The position numbers were made by a program, and so were the translations under genes. From CAWAWP01 sp963841205 (GTDB taxonomy: Bacteria > Chloroflexota > Ktedonobacteria > Ktedonobacterales > JADMIN01), in contig CAWJCH010000015.1 in assembly GCA_963841205.1 (NCBI GenBank), positions 62,001 to 126,000 on the forward strand: DNA of 64,000 nt, in the 5' to 3' direction. Each line of letters opens with the position of its first letter. The stretch's first letter is position 1. Below, piece after piece: positions 18,002 through 28,486 of the stretch. The notes under the pieces were generated by a model, which saw only the letters and a list, made by a program, of their open reading frames with translations, searched no databases and was not told the origin of the DNA.

Positions 18002-18448
18002 ATGGCGCTTGCCGACCTTTCGACTGATACGGCGAACCTCATCCTGAGGGACGAGTTCCTCACGGCCTCGCCGGAGAAGCTGTTCCGCTATTGGACGGAG
18101 CCAGCACTGCTGACGAGGTGGTGGCCGCAGGTGGCGGAGGTCGAGCCGCGCACTGGCGGCAGCTATGCGTTTTCGTGGCCGGCGGCGGGTTGGCGTCTCG
18201 TCGGGCGCTACAGGGCGTTCGAGCAGGGCCGCCGTCTCGCGTTCACCTGGCGCTGGTTGCACGAGCCGGATGCGCCGGAGACGGCGGTGGCGCTGGCCTT
18301 CGATGCGATGGAAGGCGGCGGCACGCGGCTCACGCTGACGCACGGTCCCTACGACGAGTCGCCCGACGGGCAGGAGATGCGCGTCGGGCACCTCGAAGGG
18401 TGGGCGCACTTCCTCAGCAGGCTGCACGAGGCGATTCAGGCGGATTGA
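18002..18448 (+). CDS. SRPBCC (AHSA1/START-like) family protein
   Basis: The 148-residue protein fits the AHSA1 branch of the START/Bet v1 fold: an N-terminal strand ending in FLTASPEKLFRYWTEPALL, the conserved WW before the second helix, the paired strands TGGSYAFSW and RLAFTWRW, and a C-terminal helix HLEGWAHFLSRLHEAI. These cytoplasmic proteins bind hydrophobic ligands or act as Hsp90 co-chaperone-like modules. ATG 18002 follows GAGGAGGAG. Its last 13 bases overlap the 3' end of the minus-strand TIR pseudogene, so the two genes converge. Confidence 0.82.
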   Translation: MALADLSTDTANLILRDEFLTASPEKLFRYWTEPALLTRWWPQVAEVEPRTGGSYAFSWPAAGWRLVGRYRAFEQGRRLAFTWRWLHEPDAPETAVALAFDAMEGGGTRLTLTHGPYDESPDGQEMRVGHLEGWAHFLSRLHEAIQAD

Positions 18449-19353
18449 TTTCGCGCGGTTTCGCGCTCGCGGCACATCTGCGCGATCTCCTCGGCCCGCT
18501 GTCGCGATGCCGCCGTGCCGTCCCACCAGAGGTCGATCTCGCCGATGACGTGCGGGCTGTAGACGAGATCGGCGCGCCAGTTGGTGAGGTGCCGTGAGGG
18601 CATGACGATTTTGATATAGCGGTGTGACTTGCGGTGGTGGCCGATGACTTCGATGGCCTCATAGCCGTCGCCCCATTGTGCGGGCAGGCAGTACACCTTG
18701 GCACCCGGCGCGAAGTGCTTGTTGCCGTGGCGGACCTGGCTGCCATGGGGGCCGTAGTGTTGCTCATCAACGACGTTCGCCACGACGCACCAGACGGCGG
18801 GAGAGTCGCTCTCGGCGCGCTCTGGCGGTATCGCTTCGTCACCGGATCGTGCCTGGCCGCGCTGTATCAGGTCCTCGATAGGGTCCTCTGACGCGAGCGG
18901 CGCGGATAACGACGCCAAGGCGTCTTCCGCCGTGGCAGCCGGTTGGCCCTCTCTCCTGAAACGCTCATACTCATCAAGCGCGAAGCTCACGAGCGTCATC
19001 CGCTTCTCGACGGGGAAGACGGTCGCGGCGACCGCTTTCATCGCCCGCGAGAGGATGTCGGCCTCATCGAGCGGGGCCTCAAGCGGCGTGGCGGGCATTG
19101 TGTCGCGCAGAACCGACCACTCGCCTTGCAGTTCATCCACGTCGATTGGTTCGAGCACGACCGGGACGAATTGCCACTCGAAGTATTTCCGATACTCTTC
19201 GTAGAAATTAGCGAATGGAGGGTTCATCACCCGTAGCCGCTCGATGATGCGAGTGTTACGGCTCAGCCAGTCATCGCGGCGCTTGAGGGCGACCAGCAGT
19301 TCCCCATGCACCCAATTGGAAGCGAGTGCCGCTCGCGATACGACCACTACTTA

Positions 19354-20426
19354 CTGACCTCGGCGTGAGAGCATGAATCTTGCGAGCACTGGGGGTATGA
19401 GTACATCCAAGAGACTCGCGGACTCCTGGGAATGGCAGCGTCAGCGCGCCTGGGAGTTGCACCACCAAGGTTGGTGGCAGAAGGACATCGCGGCAGCGTT
19501 GGGCGTCAGTTGCGCCGCCGTCTGCCAGTGGATCAAGCGGGCGCACGAGAAGGGCGTGGAGGCGCTGCGCACGCAGCCCCGCCCCGGTGGCCCCGCCAAG
19601 TTGACGGTCGAGCAGCGCGCCCAGATCCCGGCGTTGTTGGCGCGCGGGGCCGAGACGTATGGATTCCGCGGCGACGTGTGGACGGCCAGCCGCGTCGCGG
19701 TGGTGATCTGGCGCACCTTTGGTGTCCGCTATCACCGCGATCAGGTCAGCCGCTTGTTGCGCCAGGCGGGCTGGAGTCGCCAGCAGCCTATCGAGCGGGC
19801 CACGCAGCGCGACGAGCAGGCCATTGCGCAGTGGTATGCCGAGCGCTGGCCAGCGCTCCAAAAAAAGCAGCTGAGGAAGGTTCCACCATCGTCTGGGGAG
19901 ACGAAGCCGGTTTCTACCTGTTGCCCTTGGCGGTGCGCACGTGGGCGCCGCGGGGGCAGACGCCGATCCTACACGTCCCCCTGCCCCATGACCATCTGGC
20001 AGCGATCAGTGGCATCACGCTGGACGGGCGCCTCGACCTGCAGACGCGGAAAGACGCCTTCAACGCCGAAGGGGTCGTGGGCTTCCTGCGCGTGAGGCAC
20101 GCGCAAGCTGCGCGGCAAGGTCCTGGTCATCTGGGACGGATCGCCGATCCACAAGGGGCAGCCGATCAAGGATTTCCTCACGCGCGGCGCGGCGAAGCGC
20201 CTCCACCTGGAACGCTTGCCCGGCTACGCGCCCGACCTCAATCCGGACGAGGGGATCTGGAACTTGCTCAAGCGCGTCGAGCTCAAGAACCGCTGCTGCC
20301 GCGACCTGGCCGAACTCAACCTGGAGCTGCGCCGCGCCAAAGAGCGCTTGCGCTACAAGCGCGACCTCATCCAGGCCTGTTCGGTCCACTGTGGCTACTC
20401 GGTTTAGCAAACGATGCCGAAGTCAG
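19354..20426 (+). mobile_element. IS630-family insertion sequence
   Basis: The ends are CTGACCTCGGC (19354-19364) and its near-complement GCCGAAGTCAG (20416-20426), flanked on both sides by TA, the target duplication typical of IS630/Tc1-mariner elements. About 1.07 kb long, with one transposase locus on the plus strand. Confidence 0.8.
19397..20407 (+). pseudogene. IS630 transposase, two-frame ORF with A7G slippery site, then a second frameshift
   Basis: The first frame encodes a helix-turn-helix region (ELHHQGWWQKDIAAALGVS, AVCQWIKRAHEKG). At CCAAAAAAAGCAG (about 19858-19870) the zero frame reads A AAA AAG, an ideal -1 slip heptamer, and the -1 frame continues with the catalytic part (IVWGDEAGFY). 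This is the normal programmed layout of many IS630 elements. A second change of frame near 20096-20110 is not programmed: downstream, VIWDGSPIHKG and the terminal acidic motif LNPDEGIWNLLKR lie in another frame. The DDE triad is thus all present but split, so this copy is probably dead. Confidence 0.75.
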
Positions 20427-20509
20427 TAGCTTGTGATTTAACCCCGTAAGGGATCCGTCCTACAGTCCGGCGTCGATACGGGCCAACCTGATCGACAGGG
20501 AGACCCGTA

Positions 20510-21950
20510 CCCCTCTTGCCAGCTTCCGGGCCGCGGTGTATGCCGCCTGCAGTCGGCGGCAGGAGGCCCTCTTCGCGCGGTGCGACCCCCTGCTGACGAC
20601 CGGCCCCGTCCCTTCGCGGCCGCTTCTGCGCGTGCGCATGCCGCATCGGCTGCCGCATCGGCGCGGCTGGGGCAGCCGCTACGACGCCCTGGCGGTTGGG
20701 GGACTCAGCCCCGTTGGGGACTCAGCCCCAGCCGCCTGGAGCAGCTGCTCGTCAGCTACCCCGTGGCCGGCGGCGAACCCATCGATGCCGTCGCTGTCAG
20801 CAGCTGGCCGCGCCGTGACGCCGAGACCAGCCCCGAACGGGCCAGCTCCGACCAGGCCGCGCGCCCTTCGGCGGGACCACCCGTTGTGGCCGGCTGGGCC
20901 TCTTCCCGGCTGGGCCTCTTCGTGGATCGCCCACCGCCGTTGCGCCCGCGAGAGCGGGACGGCGCCGTTGCGCGTGCGGCGGTTGCGCCCGCGGGAGCAG
21001 GCGCAGGAGCAGGCGCAGGTACTGGCCGCCGAGCCGATCGCGGCCTTCCGCCCCGACCGGCCACCGGCGCGCCCGCTGCCGTGGGTCCTCTTCGATGGCC
21101 GGCGACGATCCGGTCCCGCTCGCCCACGCGCTGGGTGCGGCTCGCGCCGCCCTTTTGGGGCGGTTGCGCGCGGGACGCTGTTGCTACGCTGACCCGACCG
21201 CACCGCCACGCACGGGACGTCCCCGGCGTCATGGTCACCAGTGCACCGGGGCTGCGCCCGAAACGTGGCCCACGCCAGAGGGCGATCGCACCCGTCGAGG
21301 ACGAGCCGTACGGCGTGGTGCGCGTGCGGGCGTGGGCGCAGCGGCCATCCCCAACCCCAGGGCGAGCGCGCCACACGCGCTGCGCCGGGACGCCCCCCAT
21401 TGGGCGCGGCACGCGGCGGCTCGTCGAGGTCAGCCGCCTGCCCCAGCGGACCCGCGCGCCCCAGGCGCGCTGGCTCTGGTGGCCTGGTCCCCCAGATGCC
21501 GCGGTCCCCGACTTGGAGCGCGCCTGGCGCGCCTACGTGCGGCGCTGCGAGGTCTTCGAGGGAGCGCCCCCTAGCCGCTGCTTCACGCCGACGCTCACTT
21601 GGACCCTCCCGCGGGTACGGCACTCGGCGCAAGCCGACCGCTGGACCTGGCGCGTGGTGCTGGCTGACCCGCAGGGGCGTCTGGCTCGGCCGCTGGTGGT
21701 TGACCAGCGATGGCCCTGGCCCCGTCCCCAACCAGCGGGGAAGTGCACGCCGGCGCGCGTCCGGAGCGGGTCCAGCGCGCGTCCAGCGCGGGTTTTCGCG
21801 GCTCGTGCCACGACGGCCCGTCCTGGCTTGCCCGCCACCACCCTGCGGACGGTCCCCGGGACGTCCCACGGGCCAGCGCTCGGGTCGCGCGACCCGCTAG
21901 CCGGCTCGCACGAAGGCCCTCCTTAGCGCCTCTCAAGCCGCATACATCAA
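20510..21950 (+). pseudogene. Decayed NF041680-type (IS701-like) transposase
   Basis: Family-like segments appear across all three frames: FRAAVYAACSRRQEALFA near the start, WVLFDGRR/ LAHALGAARAALLGRLRAG in the centre, PYGVVRVRAWAQ, then ARWLWWPGP, LERAWRAYVRRCEVFE and ADRWTWRVVLADPQ with TPARVR near the end. In active relatives these occur in the same order in one frame and the LEHTFRFxKQ-like stretch is intact; here it is garbled. Very high GC and several indels show long decay. The element is bounded by the 18-bp inverted repeats noted for the composite insertion. Confidence 0.7.
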
Positions 21951-22214
21951 CCTTCCCTCCCGTCCTCCTCCTCTCAGCGGCTCCTCCTCAGGCTCGTCGC
22001 TCGCCTCCTCATGCGGTTAAATCACAAGCTAAGACCATCCGGTCCCGCATCTCATGGATGGTCGCGCCTGATGGCTTCGCATCGTCGCGCACATGGGGAT
22101 CGAACCACACGTCGGCACCCGCGCCGCGCAGCAACCACGCGAGCCGCTGGCTAAACGCGTTATCGTGCGAGCTGTGGCTGAGATAGACCTTGATCTGGCT
22201 CACCGGGGTCGATC

Positions 22215-22263
22215 CTCTCTCACCTTCCCCATCTTCCTTGCCGGGATGGGGAAGGTGAGAGAG
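22215..22263. promoter_or_regulatory. Perfect 19-bp hairpin between gdhA and the TIR gene
   Basis: Bases 22215-22233 pair perfectly with 22245-22263 around an 11-nt loop. On the minus strand it lies 12 bp after the gdhA stop and ends in GAGAGAGGA, which is also the likely Shine-Dalgarno sequence for the TIR GTG at 22203. It has no T-run. It could be a 3' stability element for gdhA or hold the TIR ribosome site closed. Confidence 0.6.
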
Positions 22264-22274
22264 GCGTGGGCTGG

Positions 22275-23534
<1,260 letters not shown>

Positions 23535-23587
23535 GGTGGTGTGTCCTCCTGCGATGGTGGCACTGAATTGCTCGCACAGAGTCTCAC

Positions 23588-23603
23588 GCGGACTGAAGTC
23601 CGC
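23588..23603. repeat. Dispersed hairpin GCGGACTGAAGTCCGC
   Basis: An exact copy of the palindrome at 4391-4406, in the 127-bp gap between gatB and gdhA, with the decayed partner GGCACTGAATTGC about 20 bp before it. The spacing and order match the copy at 4361-4406. Confidence 0.7.
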
Positions 23604-23661
23604 TGGTCGGGATCGATGGGCGGGACACGTCTCGCCCCTACGCTGCTACGACCCGATACGG

Positions 23662-25149
23662 TTACTGCTGGTCGAGCTTCGCCACCAGCAAGGGCGTGAC
23701 GGCGTCTGGCTTGGCGCGGCCCTTCGTGCGCTTCATGACCTGACCGACGAGGAATTGGAGCGATGCGGTCTTGCCCGCCTTGTAATCCTCGACGGCTTTG
23801 GCGTTCTCGGCGATCACTTCGGCGATGATGCCGTCGAGCTCGCCGGTGTCGCTGATCTGGGCGATGCCCTCACGCGCGACGATGGCGGCGGGCGGCTCGG
23901 CGGAGGCGAACGCCTTCTCTAAGATGTCTTTCGCTTGCTTGCTGCTGATCGTGCCTTTCTCGATCAGCTCCACCAGCTCGGCGAGGCTCGCCGGAGTGAC
24001 GCGACTCGCGGCGATTTCGAGGCTCTCGGCATTGAGCAGGCGGCGGAGGTCGCCGAGAATCCAGTTGGCGATGGATTTGGCGCGCGCCTGCGCGTCGGTT
24101 GCCGCTTTTGCGGCGATGGCTGCCTCGAAGTAGTCTGCGATGGCGCGGTCGGCGGTCAATTGCTCGGCGTCATACTCACTGAGGCCGAACTGGTCGACGA
24201 AGCGGCGGCGCTTGGCATCGGGCAGCTCAGGCGTCTGCGCGCGGACGCCCTCGACCCACTCGCGGCTGACGACCAGGGGTGGCAGGTCGGGCTCGGGGAA
24301 GTAGCGGTAGTCGGAGGCGCCCTCCTTGGTACGTTGCGCGAGGGTGACGCCGCGCTCCTCGTCCCAGCCGCGGGTCTCTTGAATGATGGCGCCGCCACCG
24401 GTGAGCAGGTCGATCTGGCGCTGGGCCTCGTAGGCGATGGCGCGTTCGACTGAGCGGAAGGAGTTCATGTTCTTGATCTCGGTCTTGACGCCGAGCTCCT
24501 GCTCGCCGCGCGGGCGCACCGACACGTTGGCGTCGCAGCGCAGCGCGCCCTCTTCCATGCGGCCTGAGCTGACGCCGAGGTAGACCAGGACATGGCGTAG
24601 GTTCTCCATGTAGAGCCGCGCCTCTTCGGGGGTGCGCATATCCGGCTCGCTGACGATTTCCATCAGTGGGACGCCGGCGCGGTTGAAATCGACGAGGGTG
24701 TAGGTCTCGGCGCCGACGCGCTTGTGGAGGAGGCGGCCCGTGTCCTCTTCGAGGTGGACGCGGGTGATGCCGATGCGGCGCTCCTCATCGTCGAGGCGGA
24801 GGGTGAGGTAGCCGTTGCGGCTGAGCGGGCGGTCATATTGGGAGATCTGGTAGCCCTTGGGCAGATCGGGGTAGCCGTAGTTTTTGCGGTCGAACTTGGA
24901 GTAATCTGGGATCTCGCAGTTGAGGGCGAGCGCCGTCATGATGGTGGCGTCGAGGGCGCGCTGGTTGATGACGGGCAGCACGCCGGGGTAACCCAGGCAG
25001 ACGGGGCAGACGTGGGTGTTGGGCGCAGCGTTGGCGTAATTGGCCTCGCAGCGGCAGAACATTTTGCTGGCGGTGAGGAGCTGCGAGTGGACCTCAAGGC
25101 CGATGACGAGCTCGTAGTCTACTGCGGGCTTCGCGGAGACGGTTGCCAT
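23662..25149 (-). CDS. gatB: Aspartyl/glutamyl-tRNA amidotransferase subunit B
   Basis: GatB is the kinase/tRNA-binding subunit of the GatCAB complex, which turns Glu-tRNA(Gln) or Asp-tRNA(Asn) into the amide. The 495-residue protein opens with YELVIGLEVHSQLLT, keeps the zinc-binding MFCRCEANYANAAPNTHVCPVC with CxC and CxxC, and carries YGYPDLPKGYQISQYDRPL and DFNRAGVPLMEIVSEPD. The C-terminal YqeY-like tail is complete. gatA and gatC are not adjacent. ATG 25149 matches the family start. The TTGCC-type repeat array lies directly upstream. Confidence 0.95.
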   Translation of the reverse strand: MATVSAKPAVDYELVIGLEVHSQLLTASKMFCRCEANYANAAPNTHVCPVCLGYPGVLPVINQRALDATIMTALALNCEIPDYSKFDRKNYGYPDLPKGYQISQYDRPLSRNGYLTLRLDDEERRIGITRVHLEEDTGRLLHKRVGAETYTLVDFNRAGVPLMEIVSEPDMRTPEEARLYMENLRHVLVYLGVSSGRMEEGALRCDANVSVRPRGEQELGVKTEIKNMNSFRSVERAIAYEAQRQIDLLTGGGAIIQETRGWDEERGVTLAQRTKEGASDYRYFPEPDLPPLVVSREWVEGVRAQTPELPDAKRRRFVDQFGLSEYDAEQLTADRAIADYFEAAIAAKAATDAQARAKSIANWILGDLRRLLNAESLEIAASRVTPASLAELVELIEKGTISSKQAKDILEKAFASAEPPAAIVAREGIAQISDTGELDGIIAEVIAENAKAVEDYKAGKTASLQFLVGQVMKRTKGRAKPDAVTPLLVAKLDQQ

Positions 25150-25173
25150 ACCCTACCTAACCCCTATCAATGT

Positions 25174-25441
25174 ATTGCCATTTCTGCCGGATTTTGGGTT
25201 TCCCAGCCCCGTACAGGGGAGTTGTCGCTCTCGCCGCTTTTGGGTACCTACCCCCTACCAAGCCCGCGGCCGGGGCCCTGCCTTTCCGCCGCTGCGGGAA
25301 AAGGACGCCCAGGGAGGCGATGCCATCTTGGCCGGAGATTGCGAGTGGGCGAATCTCCCTGCCGAAGTGAGCTAGCGACATTGCCATTCTTGCCGCGATT
25401 TCGGGAGTAGAGCCGGCGACGTTGCCGTTTCTGCCGCTTTT
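25174..25441. repeat. TTGCC-N-TTYTTGCCG repeat array, about six degenerate copies
   Basis: In the 299-bp gap between the aminotransferase and gatB are units such as ATTGCCATTTCTGCCGGATT (25174), GTTGTCGCTCTCGCCGCTTT (25221), ATTGCCATTCTTGCCGCGAT (25380) and GTTGCCGTTTCTGCCGCTTT (25421). More decayed ones lie near 25276 and 25319. Start-to-start distances run from about 41 to 61 bp. The same unit fills 58269-58703. The middle of this array is interrupted by a CCTACCAAGCCC-type GC palindrome. Confidence 0.7.
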
Positions 25442-25448
25442 TCAGTTT

Positions 25449-26624
25449 TCAGCTGTGGTTGGCGACGAAGTGGCCGATGCGGACGAGCGCCTCTTCGAGC
25501 TTGTCGCTGGCGGTGCAGTAGGTGCAGCGGACGTAGCCCTCGCCGCAGGAGCCGAAGGCCGCGCCAGGGACGACGGCGACGCGCTCTTCGTAGAGCAGCT
25601 TTTCGGCGAAGTCGTCTGAGCTGAGGCCGGTGACCGTGATGGATGGGAAGGCGTAGAAAGCGCCCTTCGGCTCGTAGCAGTCCAGCCCGGCGACGTTGAG
25701 GCCGGAGACGAACATCCGGCGGCGCTCATCGTAGCTGGCGACCATGGCGAGCACGTCGTCCTCGCCGTGGAGGACGGCTTCGAGCGCGGCGGCTTGGCTC
25801 ATCGTCGGCGCGCACATAATGGCGTACTGGTGAATCTTGAGCATCGCTTCGAGGATGTTGGCGGGGGCGCAGACGTAGCCGACGCGCCAGCCGGTCATGG
25901 CGTAGGCCTTGGAGAAGCCGTCAACGAGGACGGTGCGTTCGCGCATGCCGGGCATCGCGGCGATGCAGGCGTGCTCATCGCCGTAGACGAGGCGACTGTA
26001 GACCTCGTCGGAGAGGACGATCAGGTCGTGCTTGACGGCAAGCCTGGCGATCTTCTCCAGCTCGGCGCGCTCGATGACGGAGCCGGTCGGGTTGTTGGGG
26101 TTGCCGAGGAGCAGCAGCTTGGCGCGCGGCGTCAGCTTGGCTTCGATGGCGGCGGCGGTGACGCCGAAGTGATCCTCGACGGAGGTGGGGACGGGGACGA
26201 CGACGCCACCGGCGAAGACGACATCTGCCTCGTAGGCGACGTAGCCGGGGTCAGCAACCAGCACTTCGTCGCCGGGATCGACCAGGGCGCGCATGGCGGC
26301 ATCGATGCCCTCGCTGACGCCGACCGTGACCATGATCTCGTGCGTGGGATCGTAGCGGACGCCGTACCGGCGGTCGATCAGGTCGGCGATGGCTTCGCGG
26401 AGGGGCAGCGTGCCCCAGTTCGAGGTGTAGTGCGTGTCGCCTTCTCGAATGGAGTCGATGCCAGCCTGGCGGATGTGGTCGGGGGTGACGAAGTCTGGCT
26501 CGCCGACGCCAAGCGAGATGACGTCGGCCATGGTGGCGGCGATGTCGAAGTATTTGCGGATGCCGGAGGGCTTGACGGCGCGCACCCGGCGCGAGAGGAG
26601 CTCACGACCGACAAGACTCTCCAT
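25449..26624 (-). CDS. PLP-dependent class I aminotransferase
   Basis: The 391-residue protein is a fold-type I aminotransferase of the aspartate/aromatic group. The substrate arm has SLGVGEPDF; the cofactor site has NPNNPTG, LSDEVYS (Asp206, Tyr209) and the Schiff-base Lys239 in SKAYAMTGWR; the C-terminal domain contains YVRCTYCTA. It should exchange an amino group between an amino acid and a 2-oxoacid in the cytoplasm. ATG 26624 with GGAG about 12 bp upstream is used; the GTG next to it is an alternative. Substrate specificity (Asp, aromatic, or LL-diaminopimelate) is not resolved. Confidence 0.9.
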   Translation of the reverse strand: MESLVGRELLSRRVRAVKPSGIRKYFDIAATMADVISLGVGEPDFVTPDHIRQAGIDSIREGDTHYTSNWGTLPLREAIADLIDRRYGVRYDPTHEIMVTVGVSEGIDAAMRALVDPGDEVLVADPGYVAYEADVVFAGGVVVPVPTSVEDHFGVTAAAIEAKLTPRAKLLLLGNPNNPTGSVIERAELEKIARLAVKHDLIVLSDEVYSRLVYGDEHACIAAMPGMRERTVLVDGFSKAYAMTGWRVGYVCAPANILEAMLKIHQYAIMCAPTMSQAAALEAVLHGEDDVLAMVASYDERRRMFVSGLNVAGLDCYEPKGAFYAFPSITVTGLSSDDFAEKLLYEERVAVVPGAAFGSCGEGYVRCTYCTASDKLEEALVRIGHFVANHS

Positions 26625-26917
26625 CACGGCGATTTTCTCCTGACCTGCGGGTCCGACGACGTTGTCGGCGCTACGAGGCGAGCAAGAAGGGGTGGATCTG
26701 GGAGTGCAGGCATGCCACGTCGCCGCTCTGGGCAACGGCCTTTTCGTCCATGATAGCACATTGGCGGCGGGCGGGCCGAGGGTGCGACGGCGCCGGGGTG
26801 GGATTTGACGAGGTGTATTATATATTATGAACGTCATCTAAAATAGCATGCTCTTCGGCGATTGGCTCCTCTTGGAGGGCGGCAGCGCGGGGCACGCGAC
26901 CACCAAAGGCTCGACAC

Positions 26918-28318
26918 ATGCCCCGCAAATGGCAGATTCTGCTGATCGTCTCGCTCGCCTCCTTCATGAGCAGCCTCGACGTCTTCATCGTCAATGTGGC
27001 TTTCCCGTCGATAGAGCGGCAGTTCCCGGGTACGGGTCTTTCCGCGCTCTCGTGGGTGCTGAACGGGTACGCCATCGTCTTCGCGGCGTTCCTCGTGCCG
27101 GCCGGGCGGCTGGCGGACCGCATCGGCCACCGGCGCGCGTTTTTGACGGGGCTGATCGTCTTCACGGCGGGCTCGGCGCTGTGCGGGCTGGCGCTCTCGC
27201 CGGGGATGCTCATCGCGGCGCGCGTGGTGCAGGCACTGGGGGCGGCGCTGATCACGCCCACCTCGCTGGCGCTGATCCTGCCGGTGTTCCCGGCGAGCCA
27301 GCGCGGGCTGGCGGTCGGCATCTGGGCGGCGATCGGGGCGTTCGCCGCGTCGCTGGGGCCGACGATCGGCGGGCTGTTGGCGCCGGTGAGCTGGCGGTTG
27401 GTGTTCTTCGTGAATGTGCCGGTTGGCCTCGTCTGTGCGCTGGCCACGGTATGGTTGGTCCAGGGCCGGCACGATGCGGAGCCGGGACCGCAGCCGGACT
27501 GGCTCGGGGCGAGTATGCTGGCATTGGCGATCGCGCTGCTGAGCTTCGGCATCGTCGAGGGGCCGGGTTGGGGCTGGCTGAGCACTCGCGCGGTTGGGAT
27601 CGCGCTGGCGGTGGCGCTGCTGCTGTGGGCATTTGCGGCGCGGTCGCGACGGCACCCGGCACCGGTGGTCGATTTCGCGCTGGTGCGCAACCGCTCGTTC
27701 GTGCTGGCCTGCTGCGGCACGGCGATGATCGGCGCGGGGCTGGCGGCGATGCTGCTGAGCCAGATCCTGTTCGTGACGACGCAGTGGCATTACTCGGTCC
27801 TCGGCGCCGGGCTGAGCATCACGCCGGGGCCAATGATGGCGGGCAGTTGTGCGATCCTGAGCGGCAGGCTCAACGGACGCGTCTCGCCACGATTGTTGAC
27901 GATGATCGGCGCGGTGGCGTTCGGCGCGGGGGCCGCGTGGTGGGCGCTCTTCATGGGGCATCAGCCACGCTACGTGACGGAGATGCTGCCGGGCATGCTG
28001 CTGAGCGGGGTCGGCGTTGGGCTGACGTTCGCGCCGCTCACCTCGCTGGCCGCGGCGTCGCTGCCGGTGGTGCGCGCGGCCGCGGGGCTCGGCGTGGTGA
28101 ACATGGCGCGACAGATCGGCACGGCGCTCGGCATCGCCGTCTTCGTCGCCATCGCCGGGACGCCGGGGCCTTCCACGCCGCTCGCGGTATTCCAGCATGG
28201 CTGGCTCTTCATGGTCGCGCTCGCGCTGCTGGATGGGATCGCGGTGACCGCGCTGCGCGTGCCGGTGCGGCGACGCGAACCGGCGACGGAGCAGCAGCTC
28301 GCGGTGGCGCTGGAGTGA
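26918..28318 (+). CDS. DHA2-type MFS drug exporter (EmrB/QacA-like)
   Basis: The 466-residue protein has about 14 hydrophobic segments. It begins with motif D1 (SLDVFIVNVAFPSIE), followed by WVLNGYAIVFA and the loop 2-3 motif A, GRLADRIGHRRAF. Motif C appears as GPTIGGLLAPVSWRLVFFVNVPVG in TMS5-6, which marks proton-drug antiporters. This places it in the inner membrane as a proton-driven exporter of hydrophobic compounds. The 293-bp gap upstream includes an AT-rich stretch near 26815-26835 that could hold the promoter, but no clean -35/-10 pair is seen. No regulator gene is adjacent. Confidence 0.88.
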   Translation: MPRKWQILLIVSLASFMSSLDVFIVNVAFPSIERQFPGTGLSALSWVLNGYAIVFAAFLVPAGRLADRIGHRRAFLTGLIVFTAGSALCGLALSPGMLIAARVVQALGAALITPTSLALILPVFPASQRGLAVGIWAAIGAFAASLGPTIGGLLAPVSWRLVFFVNVPVGLVCALATVWLVQGRHDAEPGPQPDWLGASMLALAIALLSFGIVEGPGWGWLSTRAVGIALAVALLLWAFAARSRRHPAPVVDFALVRNRSFVLACCGTAMIGAGLAAMLLSQILFVTTQWHYSVLGAGLSITPGPMMAGSCAILSGRLNGRVSPRLLTMIGAVAFGAGAAWWALFMGHQPRYVTEMLPGMLLSGVGVGLTFAPLTSLAAASLPVVRAAAGLGVVNMARQIGTALGIAVFVAIAGTPGPSTPLAVFQHGWLFMVALALLDGIAVTALRVPVRRREPATEQQLAVALE

Positions 28319-28486
28319 GAGGATCGACGGGGACGGTGGTGGCGATCACAAACCGTTCTGAGGGCGCAACTTGCGCGGCGGGACTACGTAATACCATTCG
28401 GAGAGACGGATGAGTGGCGTGCCATTCACGGTGCGCCCGCGTGACCCGCCGACCATTCCCTAGCAAATCCAAGGAGCCAATCTACT

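Larger units (their letters stand above)
19351..22032 (+). mobile_element. Degenerate IS with 18-bp inverted repeats, itself carrying an IS630
   Basis: The outer element has perfect 18-bp ends, TTAGCTTGTGATTTAACC on the left and its complement at 22015-22032. The left repeat is interrupted: its first T and TA are at 19351-19353 and its remaining 15 bp at 20429-20443, because an IS630-family element inserted at the TA. Inside the outer element, 20510-21950 carries a decayed transposase. The whole is inserted in the TIR gene without visible duplication. Confidence 0.75.
18436..22203 (-). pseudogene. TIR-domain protein gene split by a 2.68-kb nested insertion
   Basis: The 5' part (22203 down to 22033, GTG start) encodes IKVYLSHSSHDN and AWLLRGAGADVWFD, a TIR domain beginning. 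The 3' part (19350 down to 18436) resumes with VVVSRAALASNWVHGELL. Joining base 22033 directly to 19350 restores an in-frame TIR helix-strand stretch and a protein of about 361 residues. The C-terminal half has an unnamed domain (FAPGAKVYCLPAQWGDGYEA and WDGTAASRQRAEEI) that I associate with bacterial TIR and stand-alone proteins. The TIR Glu in HGELL, where NAD-cleaving TIRs keep a catalytic Glu, is present. No target-site duplication remains. Confidence 0.8.

Noticed and set aside
20580..21926. A single 448-residue transposase
   Set aside because: Only part of this frame matches the NF041680-type family. Other family motifs lie in the other two frames, so the open frame is partly accidental and the gene is decayed.
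26848..28413. A 521-residue frame overlapping the MFS gene on the same strand
   Set aside because: It is Gly/Arg-rich with no membrane segments. The frame from 26918 gives a clean 14-helix transporter.
28319..28486. Attenuator or riboswitch before the DUF4870-like gene
   Set aside because: No stable alternative hairpins or known aptamer motifs could be made out in the 170-bp leader.
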